A program made the translations under genes and the position numbers. Source: Streptomyces sp. WMMB 322 (GTDB taxonomy: Bacteria > Actinomycetota > Actinomycetes > Streptomycetales > Streptomycetaceae). Taken from it: 64,000 nucleotides of DNA. A model generated the notes under the pieces. It was not told where the DNA came from and searched no databases. It saw nothing but the letters and a program-made list of their open reading frames with translations. Shown here piece after piece: positions 8,695-16,746 of the stretch. Position 1 is the stretch's first letter; every line of letters starts with the position of its first letter. Location: positions 1 to 64,000 of the forward strand of contig NZ_FMHI01000018.1 of the NCBI RefSeq assembly GCF_900090145.1, given 5' to 3'.

Positions 8695-9422
8695 AGGCGC
8701 ACACCGCCCCGAGCGCGACCGAAACCCCGCCCGGCACCGGCGCCGGGCGGCGCACCGACCTGCCCGACCTGGACTTCACCGTCACGGGTGCACGTCCCAT
8801 GGCCGACGCCGCCGTACCGACCCTGGTCTTCCGGCTCGCCCTCGCACGCAGCGGCGGCGGCAGGGTCCGCTCCGTCTCGCTCAACACGGACGTGCGGATC
8901 GCGGTGGCCCGGCGGCGCTACGACAGGGCCGACCGGCTCGTCATGGCCAGGCTCTTCGGCCAGCCCGAACAGTGGGCCACCAGCATGCACCCGCTGACCT
9001 GGGCCAGGATCAGCACGGTCGTCCCGCCCTTCGACGAACGCGCGGAGAGCGACCTGCCGGTGCCCTGCAGCCGGGACATGGAGCTAGCCGTCACGTCGTA
9101 CTTCCACGGGGTGCGCGACGGGGAGATCCCGCTGGAGTTTCTCTTCAGCGGGACCGTCTTCCACGACGGCCCCGACGGGCGGCTGCGCACCGCGCAGATC
9201 TCCTGGACCAAGGACGCCGCCTTCCGGCTGCCCGCCGCCCTCTGGCACGAGGTGACCGGCCGATACGACGGCGGCACGAATTGGCTGCCGCTCTCTCCCG
9301 GCACCTACGGCGAACTCACGGCCCACCGGGACCGCCACGCACTGACGAGCTGGGACGAGACGGTCTCCGACCTGCTCTCCCGTGCAGGGAACACCGCAGG
9401 AGGTACGGCGTGGACGCCGTAG
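8691..9422 (+). CDS. DUF6084 family protein of the hydrogenase operon
   Basis: A 243-residue protein of unknown function, recognised as DUF6084 from its company and core: DFTVTGARPMADAAVPTL, RVRSVSLNTDVRI, WARISTVVPPFD, CSRDMELAVTSYFHGVRDGEIPL-type segments and a WLPLSPGTYGEL end. Predicted mostly beta, soluble, no signal peptide. It starts with GTG overlapping the upstream stop and overlaps the next gene by 13 bp. Its constant linkage to hhySL in actinobacteria (established for the family) argues for a role in hydrogenase function, but the step is unknown. Confidence 0.7.
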   Translation: MKAHTAPSATETPPGTGAGRRTDLPDLDFTVTGARPMADAAVPTLVFRLALARSGGGRVRSVSLNTDVRIAVARRRYDRADRLVMARLFGQPEQWATSMHPLTWARISTVVPPFDERAESDLPVPCSRDMELAVTSYFHGVRDGEIPLEFLFSGTVFHDGPDGRLRTAQISWTKDAAFRLPAALWHEVTGRYDGGTNWLPLSPGTYGELTAHRDRHALTSWDETVSDLLSRAGNTAGGTAWTP

Positions 9423-10453
9423 AGAAGATCGCCCGCGCCTGTCTCTACGAGGGGTACCTGCTGTGGCCGTACCGCAGGGGCGCGCTGAAGAACGCACAGC
9501 GCTGGACCTTCGGCGGGGTCTACCCGCAGCGCTGCGGCGAGCTGATCGGTGAACCCTCGCGGATGCGCACGGAGGTGCTGCTGCGGGGCAGCCCCGCGGC
9601 GAAACTTACGGTGCACGTACGGTTTCTGCAGGTCATCGACCGGCAGGTGTACCGCAACGGGCCCACGGGTCCGGTTCCCGTCGACGAGTTGCGCGTGGCC
9701 GGCCACAACCATCTGACGTGGCAGGAAGCGACCGAGCGGCGCTGGGTGTGCCCCCCGTGGTCACCGCGCCGCGGTCCGCGCACCAGCACGGTCGACATCG
9801 CGGCGGGCTCGGACCGCGAGGCGCTGCGCTCCGAGTCGGGCAGCGTCGCCGGGACGCTGGTGCGCAGCTGGCAGCGGCTGACGGGAAAGGTCCGGCTGTC
9901 TTCCGTGCCCGTCACGGACACGGTGATGCGGGTGACGGTGGACGTCCGGAACACTTCGCCGTGCCCGCTTCCCGCCCCCGGTGCCCGGGGGGCACGGGAT
10001 GCGATGGCGCCGTACTCCTTCGTCTCCACACACGCAGTGCTGAACACCGACGCGGGCCGGTTCGTCTCGCTGACCGATCCGCCGGCCGGGCTGCGGGAGG
10101 CCGCGGCGGCCTGCGAGAACGTCGGTGTGTGGCCGGTGCTCGTCTCGGAGGACCCGCAGGCCGCGCAGAGCAGCCCGCACTACTCGTCCGCAGTGCTCTC
10201 CTCGCCCATCACCCTCTACGACTATCCGGCCGTCGCGCCCGAGAGTCCCGGTGACCTCTTCGACGGGGGCGAGATCGACCAGCTGCTCATCCTCAGCGTC
10301 CTCAGCCTCACACCCCGCGAGCAGGACGAGGCGCGGGCCACCGATCCGCGCGCACGGGAGATCCTGGACCGCTGCGCATCCCTGGAACCGGAGGAGCTGG
10401 CCGCCCTGCACGGGACGATCCGCGCCTTCCGGCCGGCACTGGAGGCACGATGA
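9410..10453 (+). CDS. Unknown 347-aa protein of the hydrogenase operon
   Basis: Starts at GTG 9410 inside the end of the DUF6084 gene (GGAGG at 9398-9403 is the ribosome site) and overlaps the next ATG by 4 bp. The sequence opens with VDAVEKIARACLYEGYLLWPYRRGALKNA in two pieces: a helix and then a Trp/Tyr-rich turn; it continues as mixed alpha/beta with a segment containing NTSPCP and a C-terminal helical region with LTPREQDEARATDPRAREIL. No cofactor or catalytic motif and no membrane segment are recognised. No function can be given; the coupling to its neighbours shows it belongs to the hydrogenase locus. Confidence 0.65.
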   Translation: MDAVEKIARACLYEGYLLWPYRRGALKNAQRWTFGGVYPQRCGELIGEPSRMRTEVLLRGSPAAKLTVHVRFLQVIDRQVYRNGPTGPVPVDELRVAGHNHLTWQEATERRWVCPPWSPRRGPRTSTVDIAAGSDREALRSESGSVAGTLVRSWQRLTGKVRLSSVPVTDTVMRVTVDVRNTSPCPLPAPGARGARDAMAPYSFVSTHAVLNTDAGRFVSLTDPPAGLREAAAACENVGVWPVLVSEDPQAAQSSPHYSSAVLSSPITLYDYPAVAPESPGDLFDGGEIDQLLILSVLSLTPREQDEARATDPRAREILDRCASLEPEELAALHGTIRAFRPALEAR

Positions 10454-11265
10454 CCACGGCTTCCGGACGGACCGTCCAGGTGGGGGACGTACGGCTGGGC
10501 CGCGGAAGCCGCGTGCGGCTGCGGCCGCGGCAGTCGGCGGACGTGCTCGACCTGGCGCTCACTGGACGCACGGCGGAGGTCGACGCCGTCGAGGAGGACC
10601 TGGAGGGCCGCGTCCACGTCGTCGTGACGCTCGACGGCGACGACGGACGGGACTTCCGGACCGGCCTGGGCCACCGCTTCTTCTTCACCCCGGAAGAGGT
10701 GGAGCCCGTCGGGCCCGGCCCCGCGGGCCCGCGCATCCTCGTCGCCGGCGTCGGCAACATCTTCATGGCCGACGACGCCTTCGGCCCGGAGGTCGTGAGC
10801 GCCATGCGCGGGCGGGCCCTCCCGGAGGGCGTGCACGTCGCGGACTTCGGCATCCGCGGGATGGATCTGGCCTACCGGCTGACGGAGGGCTACGACGTCG
10901 CCGTGCTCGTCGACGCGGCCCCCAGGGGCAAGGAGCCCGGCACGGTCCACCTGATCGACCCCGGGCCGCCCGGCACCCCGGACACCGCCGAGTGCGCCCT
11001 TCCGCAGGCGCACGGCATGAACCCCGTGCAGGTGCTCGCGCTCGCGCGGCAGCTGGCGGACGGGACTCAGGACCTGCCCCGTGTGCTCGTCCTGGGATGT
11101 GAACCGTCGGTGCGGATGCGCGGCGACGAACCCGATGTGGTCGTCGGGCTGAGCGATCCGGTGCGGGCCGCGGTGCCGGTGGCCGCGGACATGCTGGAGT
11201 CGCTCACCGGCGAGCTGCTGCGCGATCCGCACCGCGACCTGAGCAGACCGGCAGTTGGGAGGTGA
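10450..11265 (+). CDS. Hydrogenase maturation protease with extra N-terminal domain
   Basis: The C-terminal 175 residues are a HyaD/HoxM-type endopeptidase that trims the large-subunit tail after nickel insertion: GVGNIFMADDAFGPEV carries the first acidic metal ligand, DFGIRGMDLAY the second, and HGMNP the histidine ligand; VDAAPRG and LGCEPS are the other family strands. The first 90 residues form a separate, mostly beta domain (VQVGDVRLGRGSRVRLRP..., GLGHRFFFTPEEV) that ordinary proteases of about 160 residues lack. The ATG overlaps the upstream stop. The likely substrate is HhyL of this operon. Confidence 0.88.
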   Translation: MTTASGRTVQVGDVRLGRGSRVRLRPRQSADVLDLALTGRTAEVDAVEEDLEGRVHVVVTLDGDDGRDFRTGLGHRFFFTPEEVEPVGPGPAGPRILVAGVGNIFMADDAFGPEVVSAMRGRALPEGVHVADFGIRGMDLAYRLTEGYDVAVLVDAAPRGKEPGTVHLIDPGPPGTPDTAECALPQAHGMNPVQVLALARQLADGTQDLPRVLVLGCEPSVRMRGDEPDVVVGLSDPVRAAVPVAADMLESLTGELLRDPHRDLSRPAVGR

Positions 11266-11269
11266 GGAC

Positions 11270-11401
11270 ATGAGGAAAGGCATCTTCATCCCGGCGGTCG
11301 CCGTCCGCGTCGCCGTCGGCACCGCCGTGGTGGCGGTGGCCGCGATGACCGCGATCAGCGCACCGGGAATGGTGCGCTACATCAAGATGAAGTCGATGTA
11401 G
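11270..11401 (+). CDS. 43-aa single-span membrane peptide (DUF6893-like)
   Basis: ATG at 11270 follows GGGAGGTGAGG at 11257-11267, an excellent Shine-Dalgarno sequence, and starts 5 bp after the protease gene. The peptide has a basic start (MRKG), one hydrophobic span of about 22 residues and a basic end (RYIKMKSM), so the C terminus probably faces the cytoplasm or the peptide lies at the membrane. It resembles the small DUF6893-type proteins of Streptomyces; that family name is from memory. It could help anchor the otherwise soluble hydrogenase, which is inference. Confidence 0.6.
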   Translation: MRKGIFIPAVAVRVAVGTAVVAVAAMTAISAPGMVRYIKMKSM

Positions 11402-11439
11402 GGGACGGGCAGGCGTGCGCGTCGGCCCGGGGCGGCTCG

Positions 11440-12216
11440 TCACCTCTCACGGGAGTGCACGGTGAACAGGCCGCCCTCGGGGTCGACCAGGCGGGCCGAA
11501 CGCCCGAAGTGATCGTCGCCGGGGCCGGTCGCGACGGCACCGCCGGCGGCGACCGTGGTCTTCGCGGCGTCGTCGACGTCGTCCACGGAGAAGGAGACGT
11601 GCCAGCGCGGCCGGATGTGCGGATCGGGCGCGGACTCGACCGCTCCGCCGCGCACCGTGGCCACGGCGCGGCCGTCGACCCGTACCACGACCGCCTCGTA
11701 CTGGTAGTCGACCTCGCAGCGCCCCCATTCGGACGCCCAGCCGAAGACTTCGGCATAGAAGATCGCGGCGGCGAAGGCGTCCCGGGTGCGCAGCTCCAGC
11801 CGGGCCGGCAGGTCGCGGCGGTCGGCGTCCCAGCTGGAGAGCACCGCGCCCTCCCAGAAGCCGAACGTGGCGCCGGCGAGGTCGGCCGCCAGGGCCGTGC
11901 GTCCCTCGCCCATGCGGAGCGGGCCGACCGCCACCGTCGCGCTCCGCTCACGCACACGCGCTGCCGTGGCGTTGGCGTCGGGAACGGCGAAGAACGGTGT
12001 CCACTGCACGGCCACGCCCATCGTGCGGGCGATGGCGCCCAGGCCCACCACGGGCACGTCGTCGAAGTAGGCGACGCTGAACTCCTCGCCGAGGGTGGCC
12101 CGCCGGAAGGACCAGCCCAGCACCTGGCCGTAGAAGCGCTGGGCGTTCTCGAGATCGCCCGTCGCCAGGCTCACCCAGCAGGGCGCTCCGTACACGGGTG
12201 ACACCTCGGAGGCCAT
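11440..12216 (-). CDS. VOC family protein with two glyoxalase-like domains
   Basis: A 258-residue protein made of two vicinal-oxygen-chelate repeats, residues about 8-122 (GAPCWVSLATGDLENAQRFY...LGWSF) and 130-258 (ARLELRTRDAFAAAIFYAEVFGW... ending LVDPEGGLFTVH). Related actinobacterial proteins are annotated as glyoxalase or bleomycin-resistance-like; the metal ligand set is not obvious here, so the substrate cannot be predicted. The ATG at 12216 is preceded by GAGGAGAG. It runs convergent to the hydrogenase operon and is probably unrelated to it. Confidence 0.85.
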   Translation of the reverse strand: MASEVSPVYGAPCWVSLATGDLENAQRFYGQVLGWSFRRATLGEEFSVAYFDDVPVVGLGAIARTMGVAVQWTPFFAVPDANATAARVRERSATVAVGPLRMGEGRTALAADLAGATFGFWEGAVLSSWDADRRDLPARLELRTRDAFAAAIFYAEVFGWASEWGRCEVDYQYEAVVVRVDGRAVATVRGGAVESAPDPHIRPRWHVSFSVDDVDDAAKTTVAAGGAVATGPGDDHFGRSARLVDPEGGLFTVHSRER

Positions 12217-12248
12217 GCCGGCTCTCCTCGCCGCTCCTGCGTAGCCGA

Positions 12249-12581
12249 TCAGCGGCCCAGTGCTTTCTGGAGCTGGCGCTTGTTCATCGAGGAGCGGCCC
12301 TCGATGCCGCGCTGCCGGGCCTCGTTGTAGAGCTGGTCCCGGGTGGGGCCGCCCTTGGGGCCCATGCCGCGGCCCGAGCGGGTGCCGCCGCGCGCGGATG
12401 CGGACCTGCCCTTGGTGGAGGTCCGGCTGGCGCGCTCCGCCTCACCCGTACGGGCCCGTTCCTTGTTGACCGTCCGGGCTGCGATCTCCTTGGCGCGGCC
12501 CTTGGAGGTGCCGCGCTTCTCGGCGCCCTCCTTGATGTGCTCGTACTGCCGTTCACGCTTCGCGTTCGACCCTGCAGGCAT
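12249..12581 (-). CDS. Small basic protein, 'plasmid stabilization' type with a Rho-N/SAP-like end
   Basis: A 110-residue, strongly basic protein. The first 75 residues are charged and probably disordered (KRERQYEHIKEGAEKRG, many Arg, Lys, Ser, Gly); the last 35 (TRDQLYNEARQRGIEG...KRQLQKALGR) resemble the helix-extended-loop-helix of Rho N-terminal or SAP-like nucleic-acid-binding motifs. Streptomyces homologues are often named plasmid stabilization protein, without good experimental support as far as I know. AGGAGG precedes the ATG at 12581. Function in nucleic-acid binding is inferred. Confidence 0.7.
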   Translation of the reverse strand: MPAGSNAKRERQYEHIKEGAEKRGTSKGRAKEIAARTVNKERARTGEAERASRTSTKGRSASARGGTRSGRGMGPKGGPTRDQLYNEARQRGIEGRSSMNKRQLQKALGR

Positions 12582-12745
12582 GGCGCCTCCTGTCTCACGT
12601 TCGGACCAGTGCCCCGGCTACCCGTCGGCAGCGATTGCTAACAAGGACACGCAAAACGGAAGCGGCGGGCGCCTTCCCGCCCCCGGAGGTTGAATGTGCG
12701 ACGGTCCAGCGGCGGGAGCCGCGGGGCAGGGCAGGGGCCCTCGCG

Positions 12746-13558
12746 TCAGGGCTTGCGGGCCACCGCGCCGTAGCACGTCGCCTCCGCGTCGGTGACGTGG
12801 GAGAGGTCGTGCTCGGGATCGGGCCGCCAGCGGTGGGTGACGGTGATGCCCGGGTCGAGCAGTTCCCAGCCGTCGAAGAACCGGGTGAACTCCTCGCGGG
12901 TGCGGGCCTGTACGGGGGTGCCGGCCGCGTCGTAGGCGGCGAGCGCCCGCGCCAGTGGCTCCGGGTCGAAGTCCGGCGTGACGTGGCTGATCGTCAGCGT
13001 GCTGCCGGAGGGCAGGGCCTCGCGGAAGTACTCGACGACGTCGTGGGCGGTGCGCTCCCCCGGTACGAAGTGGAGCAGCGCGATCAGGCTCAGGGCGACG
13101 GGGCGGCCCAGGTCGAGGGTCTCGCGCACCTCGGGGGACTTCAGCAGGGCCTCGGGGTCGCGGGCGTCGCACTGCACGTAGGCGGTGCGGCCCTCGGGGC
13201 TGCTGCGCAGCAGGGCGTGCGCGTGGGTGAGGACGACGGGGTCGTTGTCGGTGTAGACGACGCGCGCGTCAGGGGCGGCCTCCTGCGCGATCTCGTGCAG
13301 GTTGGGCGAGGTGGGGATTCCGGTGCCCACGTCCAGGAACTGGCGCATCCCCGTCTGCGCCAGGTGCCGCACCGAACGGTGCATGAACTGCCGGTTGGCG
13401 CGGGCGGCGACCAGCAGCGCGGGGAAGACGGCCATGGCTTTGCCGGCGCTCTCGCGGTCGGCGGGGAAGTTCGTCGTGCCGCCGAGGAAGTAGTCGTACA
13501 TCCTCGCCGAGTGGGCCCGGTCGAGCTCCAGGTCCACCGCGCCCTCGTCAACGGCCAC
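12746..13558 (-). CDS. SAM-dependent methyltransferase, Methyltransf_19 (DUF574) family
   Basis: The 270-residue product matches the large streptomycete family of methyltransferases of unknown substrate: ARMYDYFLGGTTNFPADRE near the start, the SAM-binding loop FLDVGTGIPTSPNLHEIA, then VVYTDNDPVVLTHA and VALSLIALLHFVPG. The start is chosen at GTG 13558 because GAAAGGCGG lies at a normal distance; an upstream GTG at 13588 would add ten residues with no clear ribosome site. It is divergent from a sigma factor gene across about 270 bp. Confidence 0.85.
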   Translation of the reverse strand: MAVDEGAVDLELDRAHSARMYDYFLGGTTNFPADRESAGKAMAVFPALLVAARANRQFMHRSVRHLAQTGMRQFLDVGTGIPTSPNLHEIAQEAAPDARVVYTDNDPVVLTHAHALLRSSPEGRTAYVQCDARDPEALLKSPEVRETLDLGRPVALSLIALLHFVPGERTAHDVVEYFREALPSGSTLTISHVTPDFDPEPLARALAAYDAAGTPVQARTREEFTRFFDGWELLDPGITVTHRWRPDPEHDLSHVTDAEATCYGAVARKP

Positions 13559-13831
13559 AGATTCCGCCTTTCTCGATTTCCGTGTCACGCACGGCTGCCG
13601 GGGCCGCTATCGTGCGCCACTCCGGTGAACTTGCCCAAGGCACATGGGAGTCGGCGACCGGGACCGGTCGCAGCGTGGCGCGAAAGCAGCACCTCCGCAC
13701 GGGCGCAGTAGCGGGTCATTCACTCTGTGTAGTATTTTGGCCGGACTTCCGCGGACACGTGTGTTTCCGGCTGTTCGCGTCTTCTTGACCAACTCTTTCC
13801 GACCGACGTTCTCCCATGGGAGGGCTCCTCC

Positions 13832-14449
13832 ATGACGGCCGAGGACCACCAGCCGCCCGCCCGCGCCGCCCCGGCGGCGACCGCGACGGACGTGGCACAC
13901 GACGGCCTGGAGCGCCGGAGGCTGATGCTCTCCTTCGACGCGTTCGACACCTCCCACCACCGGCTCTGGCTGCGCTACGCGCACACCCAGGCCGGCAGCC
14001 GCGAGGCGGCGCAGCGCATCGTCGAGGACGCGTGCCGTCATCTGCTCGCCCACTGGGAACACGCCCTGCGGCGGCAGTCGCTCACCGGGTACGCCTGGAC
14101 CGTGCTCAAGGAGCACGTGGCCGCATGGCTGGCCGAGCGCGGGCTGCGGCCGCAGCTCGCCGAGACCGCGGCGTTCCACACGGCGGTGCGCAGGGTGCTG
14201 CTGGACGAACTGCGCGACGAATTCGCCGTACTGGAAGGCGAGATGGGACTGTACGCGGCGATCGTGCGGCTCCCGGAGCGGCAGTACGACGTCGTGGTGC
14301 TGCGCTACGTCCTCGGCTGTTCGGAGGAGGAAGTGGCCGACTGTCTCGGTTTTGAGACAGCGACAGTGCGCTCCCACATACGCTATGCGAAACGGAGGCT
14401 CGCCCGGGAGCTGCGTACGGCACCGGGGCCCGGCACAGGGGAAGGCTGA
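13832..14449 (+). CDS. Sigma-70 family (ECF-like) sigma factor
   Basis: A 205-residue protein. Residues about 45-110 resemble region 2 (HHRLWLRYAHTQAGSREAA...), and the C-terminal residues 140-195 are a clear region 4 helix-turn-helix: LPERQYDVVVLRYVLGCSEEEVADCLGFETATVRSHIRYAKRRL. The ATG follows GGGAGG at 13817-13822. The stop overlaps the ATG of the next gene (TGATG), so the two are translated together. The partner is not a recognisable anti-sigma factor, which leaves the activating signal open. Confidence 0.85.
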   Translation: MTAEDHQPPARAAPAATATDVAHDGLERRRLMLSFDAFDTSHHRLWLRYAHTQAGSREAAQRIVEDACRHLLAHWEHALRRQSLTGYAWTVLKEHVAAWLAERGLRPQLAETAAFHTAVRRVLLDELRDEFAVLEGEMGLYAAIVRLPERQYDVVVLRYVLGCSEEEVADCLGFETATVRSHIRYAKRRLARELRTAPGPGTGEG

Positions 14450-15222
14450 TGCGGGGGACGTACGAACACCGCACCATCGACGCGCTGTTGAGCGGTGCGG
14501 AGGTGCTCGCCGACGACTACGACGAGAGCGACGTGGCCACGGTGAGGGAGCGGGTGCTCGCCGGCACGGAGCGCCGGGGTACCGGCGGCTCAACGGGTTC
14601 AGCGGCTGCCGCCACCGCCGCGGCGGCTTCGACGGCAGGGGCGGACCGGGCGGCAGTTCGCGCGCGTCATTACCCAACCGAGTGCGAACAGGCAGCGCAC
14701 GACCTGGACTTGGCGGTGAGCCTCGTCCTCAACGCCCCCGAGGCGGCGGCGAGTCTGACACGTCTGGTCGACGACCAGGAGTCCATCGCGCCGGAGGGCG
14801 CGCTTGTCTTCGGGTGCCTGCTGCATCTGGCGCACTACCGCGAAGCGGCCCAGTTCTGGTGGCAGTTCGCGGCCGGCGGCGGTTCCGGGACCGCCGCCTT
14901 CTGTCTGTGTCTGCACCACCGGCGGCACGGAGAGTTCCGCGACGCCGAGTACTGGCGGGCGCAGTCGACCGGGCTGACGCGGCGCGCCCGTACGGCCGCG
15001 GTGCCGGCGCCCCGCCCGACTCAGCGGCCGGCGGCACGTCCCCTCCTGCCGGACGGGGTGCGGCACGGGCTGCTGAGCGAATGCCACGAGGGCGGGCACC
15101 CCCGCCTGCCGAACGCCCTGGAAGCGGTGATTCACCGGCTTCCCGTGCTGGACGACGACGAGGACTTCGGGGAAATCCCCCAGCCCGCCGCGGACTTGGC
15201 GGGGCACCTGACCGCTGTCTGA
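14449..15222 (+). CDS. Unknown helical protein coupled to the sigma factor
   Basis: A 257-residue soluble protein beginning MRGTYEHRTIDALLSGAEVL, followed by an Ala/Gly/Ser/Thr-rich linker (residues about 42-66) and a helical core (LTRLVDDQESIAPEG, LLHLAHYREAAQFWWQFAAGGGSGTA, CLCLHHRRHGEFRDAEYWRAQ). The core pattern resembles short helical-hairpin repeats of the kind seen in TPR-like proteins. No zinc anti-sigma HxxxCxxC motif and no membrane span are present. Its start overlaps the sigma gene stop, so it is likely a regulator or client of that factor; this is inference from the coupling. Confidence 0.65.
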   Translation: MRGTYEHRTIDALLSGAEVLADDYDESDVATVRERVLAGTERRGTGGSTGSAAAATAAAASTAGADRAAVRARHYPTECEQAAHDLDLAVSLVLNAPEAAASLTRLVDDQESIAPEGALVFGCLLHLAHYREAAQFWWQFAAGGGSGTAAFCLCLHHRRHGEFRDAEYWRAQSTGLTRRARTAAVPAPRPTQRPAARPLLPDGVRHGLLSECHEGGHPRLPNALEAVIHRLPVLDDDEDFGEIPQPAADLAGHLTAV

Positions 15223-15279
15223 GAGCGGCCGGACGGCGCCCGCATGCGGCGGGACCTTCTTTCGGTATCCCCCACCCGG

Positions 15280-15323
15280 CACCCGGCAGGCGCCCGCCTG
15301 CCCTGCCGGGCGCCTGCCGGGTG
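15280..15323. terminator. Strong bidirectional hairpin between convergent transcripts
   Basis: A perfect 17-bp inverted repeat, arms CACCCGGCAGGCGCCCG at 15280-15296 and its complement at 15307-15323, with a 10-base loop. It sits between the rightward sigma/partner pair (ending 15222) and the leftward gas vesicle operon (ending 15381), so it probably stops transcription from both sides. No U-tract follows, as is common in streptomycetes. Just right of it, at about 15322-15350, GCTGCTGGTC is repeated. Confidence 0.75.
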
Positions 15324-15380
15324 AGCTGCTGGTCGCTGCTGGTCGCTGCTGCTCAGCCGTGAGGCGTTCTGCGAGCGGTG

Positions 15381-15806
15381 TTACAGCCGCCCGCCGGTGA
15401 ACCGCGTGAACGGGCCGGTCCGGCGCCTGACCGAGTAACGGCCGGCCGCGAACGTCGCGGCGAACGCGGTGAGCGCTCCGGTGCCGAGACCGGCGGCGAC
15501 GGCCTTGCGGTTCTTCACCACGGTCCATGTCGCGGAAGCGGCGGTCGCGGCGGTGCTGGAGACCGTGACGAGCTTCTGGCGTCCCGCCTCGGCACTCCTG
15601 CTCGCGACGTGTCCGGCGCGCCTGGTGGCGTCGCCGAAGTTCCGGCCGCTGCCCTCGACGGCTTCGCCGGCGGACCGGGTGGCCGAACTCGTCTTCTCCG
15701 CGGCCTTGGTGATGCCGCGGTCCGCCTTCTCCCCTGCCTCGGCGGGCTTCTTGGTACTGGCTGCAGCCTTTCCTGCGGTGCTTGAGGTCTTGCCGTTCTG
15801 AGTCAT
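15381..15806 (-). CDS. Small Ala/Lys-rich membrane protein at the end of the gas vesicle operon
   Basis: A 141-residue protein. Residues 1-80 are hydrophilic and rich in Ala, Lys, Thr, Ser and Glu, with a heptad-like pattern; a hydrophobic segment at about 105-125 (AVAAGLGTGALTAFAATFAAG) is followed by a short basic tail (RYSVRRRTGPF). The ATG at 15806 is preferred over an upstream one at 15866 because the extra residues have no family character. It is the last gene of the leftward gvp transcript, 117 bp after gvpK. Its function is unknown; perhaps it links vesicle proteins to the membrane, which is speculation. Confidence 0.7.
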   Translation of the reverse strand: MTQNGKTSSTAGKAAASTKKPAEAGEKADRGITKAAEKTSSATRSAGEAVEGSGRNFGDATRRAGHVASRSAEAGRQKLVTVSSTAATAASATWTVVKNRKAVAAGLGTGALTAFAATFAAGRYSVRRRTGPFTRFTGGRL

Positions 15807-15923
15807 GGTCAACGGGTTGCCGTGCGTGGGGGCTTGAAACATTCGATGTGGAGGGATTGTGTGCAACCTCTCGGGGAATACGCACTCGCCCCCGTACGCG
15901 CTGCGCCGGCGCCCCGGACGGGT

Positions 15924-16406
15924 CTATCCGTCCTGGCGCGGCAGCAGCGAACCGAGCGGCCCCAGATCGAGGTTGAGGTCCTCCATGGTGAGCCCGTAGC
16001 GATCGCACAGCTCCGTCATACGCTCGTGGAGGATCATCAGCGTCATGCCGATCCGCTCCTCCTGGTCCTCGCTCAGGTCGCCCTGGTCGACTCTGTTCAG
16101 GGCCGTGCGTTCCATGAGCTGACGCAGCAACTCCACGATCGTCAGGACGAGTTTCATCAGATCGCGCTCGACGGAGTCGGGGTCCGTGCGCAGCCTCTGG
16201 GCCAGCCTGCCGTCGCCGCGCGAGCCGCCGCCGTCGTCGTCGGGTCCGGCGGGCAGCAACTCGAAGGCGCGGGCCGCCGAGCGTGCCACGTCGTCCAGGC
16301 GGACGCCGTCCGGCAGCCGCTCCGGCAGCCCGCCGGACTCCGGCCACGCCGGCTCGTTTCCGGCGTCGTGCCCCGCGTTCTTCCGCGGTTCCTGCTCACT
16401 GGTCAT
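15924..16406 (-). CDS. gvpK: Gas vesicle protein GvpK
   Basis: GvpK is a small essential assembly protein of gas vesicles. The 160-residue product has a variable acidic N-terminal half and the conserved core VERDLMKLVLTIVELLRQLMERTALNRVDQGDLSEDQEERIG in consecutive helices, then TLMILHERMTELCDRYGL and DLNLDLGPLGSLL. Length and order of motifs agree with actinobacterial GvpK. It lies between gvpS and the terminal membrane protein gene in the leftward operon. Confidence 0.93.
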   Translation of the reverse strand: MTSEQEPRKNAGHDAGNEPAWPESGGLPERLPDGVRLDDVARSAARAFELLPAGPDDDGGGSRGDGRLAQRLRTDPDSVERDLMKLVLTIVELLRQLMERTALNRVDQGDLSEDQEERIGMTLMILHERMTELCDRYGLTMEDLNLDLGPLGSLLPRQDG

Positions 16407-16476
16407 GCCTGGCTGTCCGTCCGTTCCGTCGGTCGGTCCCTGCCCTGCGCCACCGGACCGGCCGGCGCGGCCGCGC

Positions 16477-16746
16477 TCACCACGGCGCCGGGTCGTCGGC
16501 GGTGACCGAGTGGATCACGGCACGCAGGTTGATGCGCACCAGGTCGACGTCCGCGATGGACAGCACGAGGTCACCGGTCAGCACCGCACCGCCGGAGAGC
16601 AGCCGGTCCAGGAGGTCGATGAGGGCGACCTGGCGGCCGGCCAGCCCGTTCTCCTCGGCGATCCCCTCCGCGAAGCCGTCGCACGCGGACCGGGTGCCCG
16701 CCGCCACGGTGTCGGCGAAGCCATGGCCGGGCAGTTCAGGCTCCAT
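16477..16746 (-). CDS. gvpS: Gas vesicle protein GvpS (GvpA/J family)
   Basis: An 89-residue member of the GvpA/GvpJ fold, with the amphipathic core ALIDLLDRLLSGGAVLTGDLVLSIADVDLVRINLRAVIHSV given here in one shortened run: helix ALIDLLDRLL, strand GGAVLTGDLVLSI, strand DLVRINLRAVIHSV. Such minor proteins are thought to nucleate or cap the vesicle shell. Its start overlaps the gvpL end; ATG 16746 is preferred to ATG 16761 because a GGA lies at a usable distance and the overlap is shorter. Position L-S-K matches Streptomyces gvp operons. Confidence 0.85.
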   Translation of the reverse strand: MEPELPGHGFADTVAAGTRSACDGFAEGIAEENGLAGRQVALIDLLDRLLSGGAVLTGDLVLSIADVDLVRINLRAVIHSVTADDPAPW

